A stretch of DNA of 23,284 nucleotides, taken from assembly GCA_002790675.1 (NCBI GenBank), contig PFVP01000014.1, positions 1 to 23,284 of the forward strand. The letters run 5' to 3'. This DNA is from Candidatus Moranbacteria bacterium CG_4_9_14_3_um_filter_45_14. Lineage in GTDB: Bacteria > Patescibacteriota > Minisyncoccia > Moranbacterales > UBA1568. The notes under the pieces are model-generated. The model saw only the letters and a list, made by a program, of their open reading frames with translations. It did no database searches and was not told where the DNA came from. How positions within the stretch are numbered: the first letter of the stretch is position 1; each line of letters opens with the position of its first letter. Below, piece after piece: positions 21,852-23,284 of the stretch. The position numbers and the translations under genes are program-made.

Positions 21852-21899
21852 AATAAATAAAAAACAAAAGGGAGTGATAGGCATTTGCCAGATCACTCC
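21852..21899 (-). terminator. Intrinsic terminator of the DUF2103-type gene
   Basis: On the minus strand GGAGTGA pairs with TCACTCC (21899-21871), with an inner GGCA/TGCC stem, followed by CTTTTGTTTTTTATT. It lies 12 bases after the stop codon. Confidence 0.8.
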
Positions 21900-21910
21900 A
21901 AAGAAAAAAA

Positions 21911-22249
21911 TCATTCATCAGCATTCTCCCCCAAACGAAACCGCACTCGCCTCTTAGAAGCTACTTGATGCAGAACGCGTTTCGTTTCAGGAATATCCGT
22001 CGTACAGACCAAGACATCTTGTCTTGTGGTGTTGTCTCTGACGCGAAGCCAAATACCGCCCTGTGTATCATAGACCTTCACCTGACGATTACCGTTCGCT
22101 GGTGAAAGTCCCGCCTTGATATAACCGGCAGAGATCTTTGTGACGCACGGACGTTTCACGATGCTATCCACGAACACCCCCGCCAGAGGAATCATCGTGG
22201 TATGTGAACCACCAAACTTCCCTCCTGATCTGTGTCCTTTGTTCGACAT
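21911..22249 (-). CDS. DUF2103-like small protein
   Basis: 112 residues, basic, no membrane segment or signal peptide. The N-terminus KGHRSGGKFGGSHTTMIPLA, then KRPCVTKISAGYIKAG and RQVKVYDTQGGIWLRVRDNT followed by QDVLVCTTD, resembles the DUF2103 family (predicted metal-binding) as I remember it. The His and Ser/Thr in GGSHTT and the two cysteines could take part in metal binding. Function is unknown. The ATG at 22249 is supported by AAGGAAA about 7 bases upstream, and a clear promoter lies about 60 bases upstream. It has its own terminator. Family assignment is from memory of the pattern and should be treated as moderately secure. Confidence 0.7.
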   Translation of the reverse strand: MSNKGHRSGGKFGGSHTTMIPLAGVFVDSIVKRPCVTKISAGYIKAGLSPANGNRQVKVYDTQGGIWLRVRDNTTRQDVLVCTTDIPETKRVLHQVASKRRVRFRLGENADE

Positions 22250-22307
22250 AAAATTTCCTTTCTTATAGGAAAATGTGAATGGAAAATTACAAAAGTACTG
22301 ACTTCCT

Positions 22308-22336
22308 ATTATAGCACATTTTCACATATTTGTCTA
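22308..22336 (-). promoter_or_regulatory. Sigma70-type promoter of the DUF2103-type gene
   Basis: On the minus strand TAGACA (complement of 22331-22336) and TATAAT (complement of 22308-22313) are 17 bases apart, with a TGC extension directly before the -10. The -35 box is only 14 bases from the left end of the insertion sequence. The leader contains ATAGGAA/TTCCTAT complementarity (about 22265-22309) that overlaps the -10 region and could be an operator or simple hairpin. Confidence 0.8.
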
Positions 22337-22350
22337 GCAAGCGTAATGTT

Positions 22351-22368
22351 TCAATACCTTTGCATCAC
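22351..22368 (+). repeat. Left terminal inverted repeat of the insertion sequence
   Basis: 18 bases, perfectly complementary to 23262-23279. Confidence 0.88.
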
Positions 22369-22400
22369 CTGTATACTTAAGTGTTTAATATGCAAAGCCT

Positions 22401-23279
22401 ATGGCATATACAATAAATCCCCATATCCCCAAGGTACGTTGGCAAGCGGTCAAGATGCTTCGAGAAGGGAAGAGCAGTCGAGAAGTAGCACGGTACTTTG
22501 GATATAATCAGTCCACCATCGTTCGTTGGGAGAAGAAAGCACGGATGCTCCATGCTGGACCTATTCCGACTGAAAGCTCTCGTCCAAAGAGCAGTCCTCT
22601 GGCACTGCCAGAGGAAGTGGTGAAAAAGATCATAGAAAAGCGTCTTGAAAGGAATCGGTGTGGACAAGTCGTTTATCAGTCATTGCTCAAGTCAGGAGTA
22701 CAGGTATCTCTTTCTTCAGTACAGCGTACCCTTGATCGTTGTCACCTTACGAAAAAACGCTCCCCATGGAAACGACCTCATGACTTTACGCTTCGTCCAG
22801 AAGTAGCCTTTCCTGGGGCTTTTCTTGAGATAGATACGATTCATCTCAGGAGTCCTCTCGGACACCTCATCTATGTCTATACACTCATTGATGTCCACTC
22901 TCGTTTCGCTTACGCAGAGATAATAGAAAAGATAGGAGTAGAGGCCAGTATTCGTTTTCTGAAAAAAGCACGAGGAAAAGCTTCTTTTCCTTTTGTTATG
23001 GTACAGAGTGATAATGGATCAGAGTTTTCCATTGGGTTCACTCATGCTTTGAAAAGATGTGGGATACAGCACAGACATTCTCGGGTGAGACGATCGAATG
23101 ATCAGGCACACGTAGAACGATTCAATCGTACTGTACAGGAAGAATGTTTAGACCATGTTTCACATGGTCTCAAGACACTGAAGAAGGCTTTGAAAACGTA
23201 TCTTCCTTACTACAATGAAGAAAGACTCCATATGGGAATTGATTATCAAACGCCCTCTCAAGTGATGCAAAGGTATTGA
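22401..23279 (+). CDS. DDE transposase, IS481-like
   Basis: 292 residues. An N-terminal helix-turn-helix (about 11-47, KMLREGKSSREVARYFGYNQ then STIVRWE) is followed by a second HTH-like region (about 85-118). The rve-type catalytic domain (about 135-285) has GAFLEIDTIHL (Asp145), VQSDNGSEFS (Asp204) and AHVERFNRTVQEE (Glu239), a complete DDE triad with 34 residues between the last two. The C-terminus YYNEERLHMGIDYQTPSQVM is typical of IS481/IS3-type integrase cores. Single-gene organisation with an N-terminal HTH favours IS481 over IS3. The last six codons and the TGA stop lie inside the right inverted repeat. No frameshift or stop interrupts it, so the element looks potentially active. Confidence 0.93.
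   Translation: MAYTINPHIPKVRWQAVKMLREGKSSREVARYFGYNQSTIVRWEKKARMLHAGPIPTESSRPKSSPLALPEEVVKKIIEKRLERNRCGQVVYQSLLKSGVQVSLSSVQRTLDRCHLTKKRSPWKRPHDFTLRPEVAFPGAFLEIDTIHLRSPLGHLIYVYTLIDVHSRFAYAEIIEKIGVEASIRFLKKARGKASFPFVMVQSDNGSEFSIGFTHALKRCGIQHRHSRVRRSNDQAHVERFNRTVQEECLDHVSHGLKTLKKALKTYLPYYNEERLHMGIDYQTPSQVMQRY
23262..23279 (-). repeat. Right terminal inverted repeat of the insertion sequence
   Basis: 18 bases, perfectly complementary to 22351-22368, and also encoding the last residues and stop codon of the transposase. Confidence 0.88.
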
Positions 23280-23284
23280 CTAGG

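Larger units (their letters stand above)
22351..23279 (+). mobile_element. IS481-like insertion sequence, complete between inverted repeats
   Basis: Perfect 18-bp terminal inverted repeats TCAATACCTTTGCATCAC (22351-22368) and GTGATGCAAAGGTATTGA (23262-23279) enclose a single transposase gene. This gives an element of about 929 bases. The true tips may extend a few bases further; the window ends 5 bases after the right repeat, so target-site duplication cannot be judged. It lies just upstream of the DUF2103 promoter. Confidence 0.88.

Noticed and set aside
22334..23283. CTAG as target-site duplication of the insertion sequence
   Set aside because: CTAG follows the right repeat directly, but the left CTAG is 13 bases before the left repeat, so the two are not symmetric.
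1..23284. Recoded TGA (code 25) as in Gracilibacteria/SR1
   Set aside because: TGA ends several genes at the expected family C-terminus and does not occur inside the conserved reading frames.
1..23284. CRISPR array, tRNA or rRNA genes
   Set aside because: No regularly spaced repeats, no cloverleaf with GTTCRA-type T-loop, and no rRNA-like stretch was found by eye. The Cas4-like nuclease at 17528 has no cas neighbours.

Overview
The window looks like a chromosomal segment from a Candidate Phyla Radiation (Patescibacteria) bacterium. The reasons are short intergenic gaps, mostly weak or absent Shine-Dalgarno sites, single-membrane-style cell-surface genes, and a palindromic repeat of the type that appears as LPAGRQA-like strings in many predicted CPR proteins. 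TGA is used as a normal stop (for example in def, the O-antigen ligase-like gene and the transposase), so this is not the TGA=Gly code of Gracilibacteria/SR1. The lineage call is inference; no rRNA is present.

Layout. (1) 1-6631, plus strand: a surface-glycan block with a truncated GT4 glycosyltransferase, an O-antigen ligase/polymerase-like membrane protein, a second GT4, an LCP-family glycopolymer transferase and a GT2 transferase, followed by an S41 C-terminal processing protease. (2) 6632-7200: a strongly structured non-coding element, then a monocistronic groES with a good sigma70-type promoter, a clear ribosome site and a bidirectional terminator. (3) 11575-7213, minus strand: priA-def-fmt-rhodanese operon. 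PriA has lost its ATPase motifs and the rhodanese-like membrane protein has no cysteine at all. (4) 11576-11896: a gap with a nested palindromic element. (5) 11897-16789, plus strand: RNA 2',3'-cyclic phosphodiesterase (thpR), a WecG/TagA glycosyltransferase, gltX, a secreted M23 peptidase with coiled coil, and an alpha/beta hydrolase. The last three abut with no gap. (6) 16790-17527: the longest gap, holding several inverted repeats, a possible pseudoknot, two terminator-like hairpins and, on the minus strand, the C-terminal remnant of a GGDEF (diguanylate cyclase) domain. (7) 17528-21280, plus strand: a PD-(D/E)XK nuclease with likely Fe-S cysteines, a GtrB-like membrane GT2, and a nitronate monooxygenase-type flavoprotein preceded by an attenuator-like leader. 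(8) 21372-22249, minus strand: mscL with a C-terminal zinc ribbon, and a DUF2103-type protein with its own promoter. (9) 22351-23279: a complete IS481-like insertion sequence with perfect 18-bp inverted repeats.

How the genes fit together. The glycan block, the TagA-like transferase, the GtrB-like transferase, the LCP protein and the M23 hydrolase all point to building a polysaccharide and attaching it to peptidoglycan. The priA-def-fmt and gltX genes are core replication and translation functions. No CRISPR array, tRNA, rRNA or defence locus was recognised. The most unusual items are the helicase-dead PriA, the cysteine-free rhodanese partner, the GGDEF relic and the structured intergenic elements.
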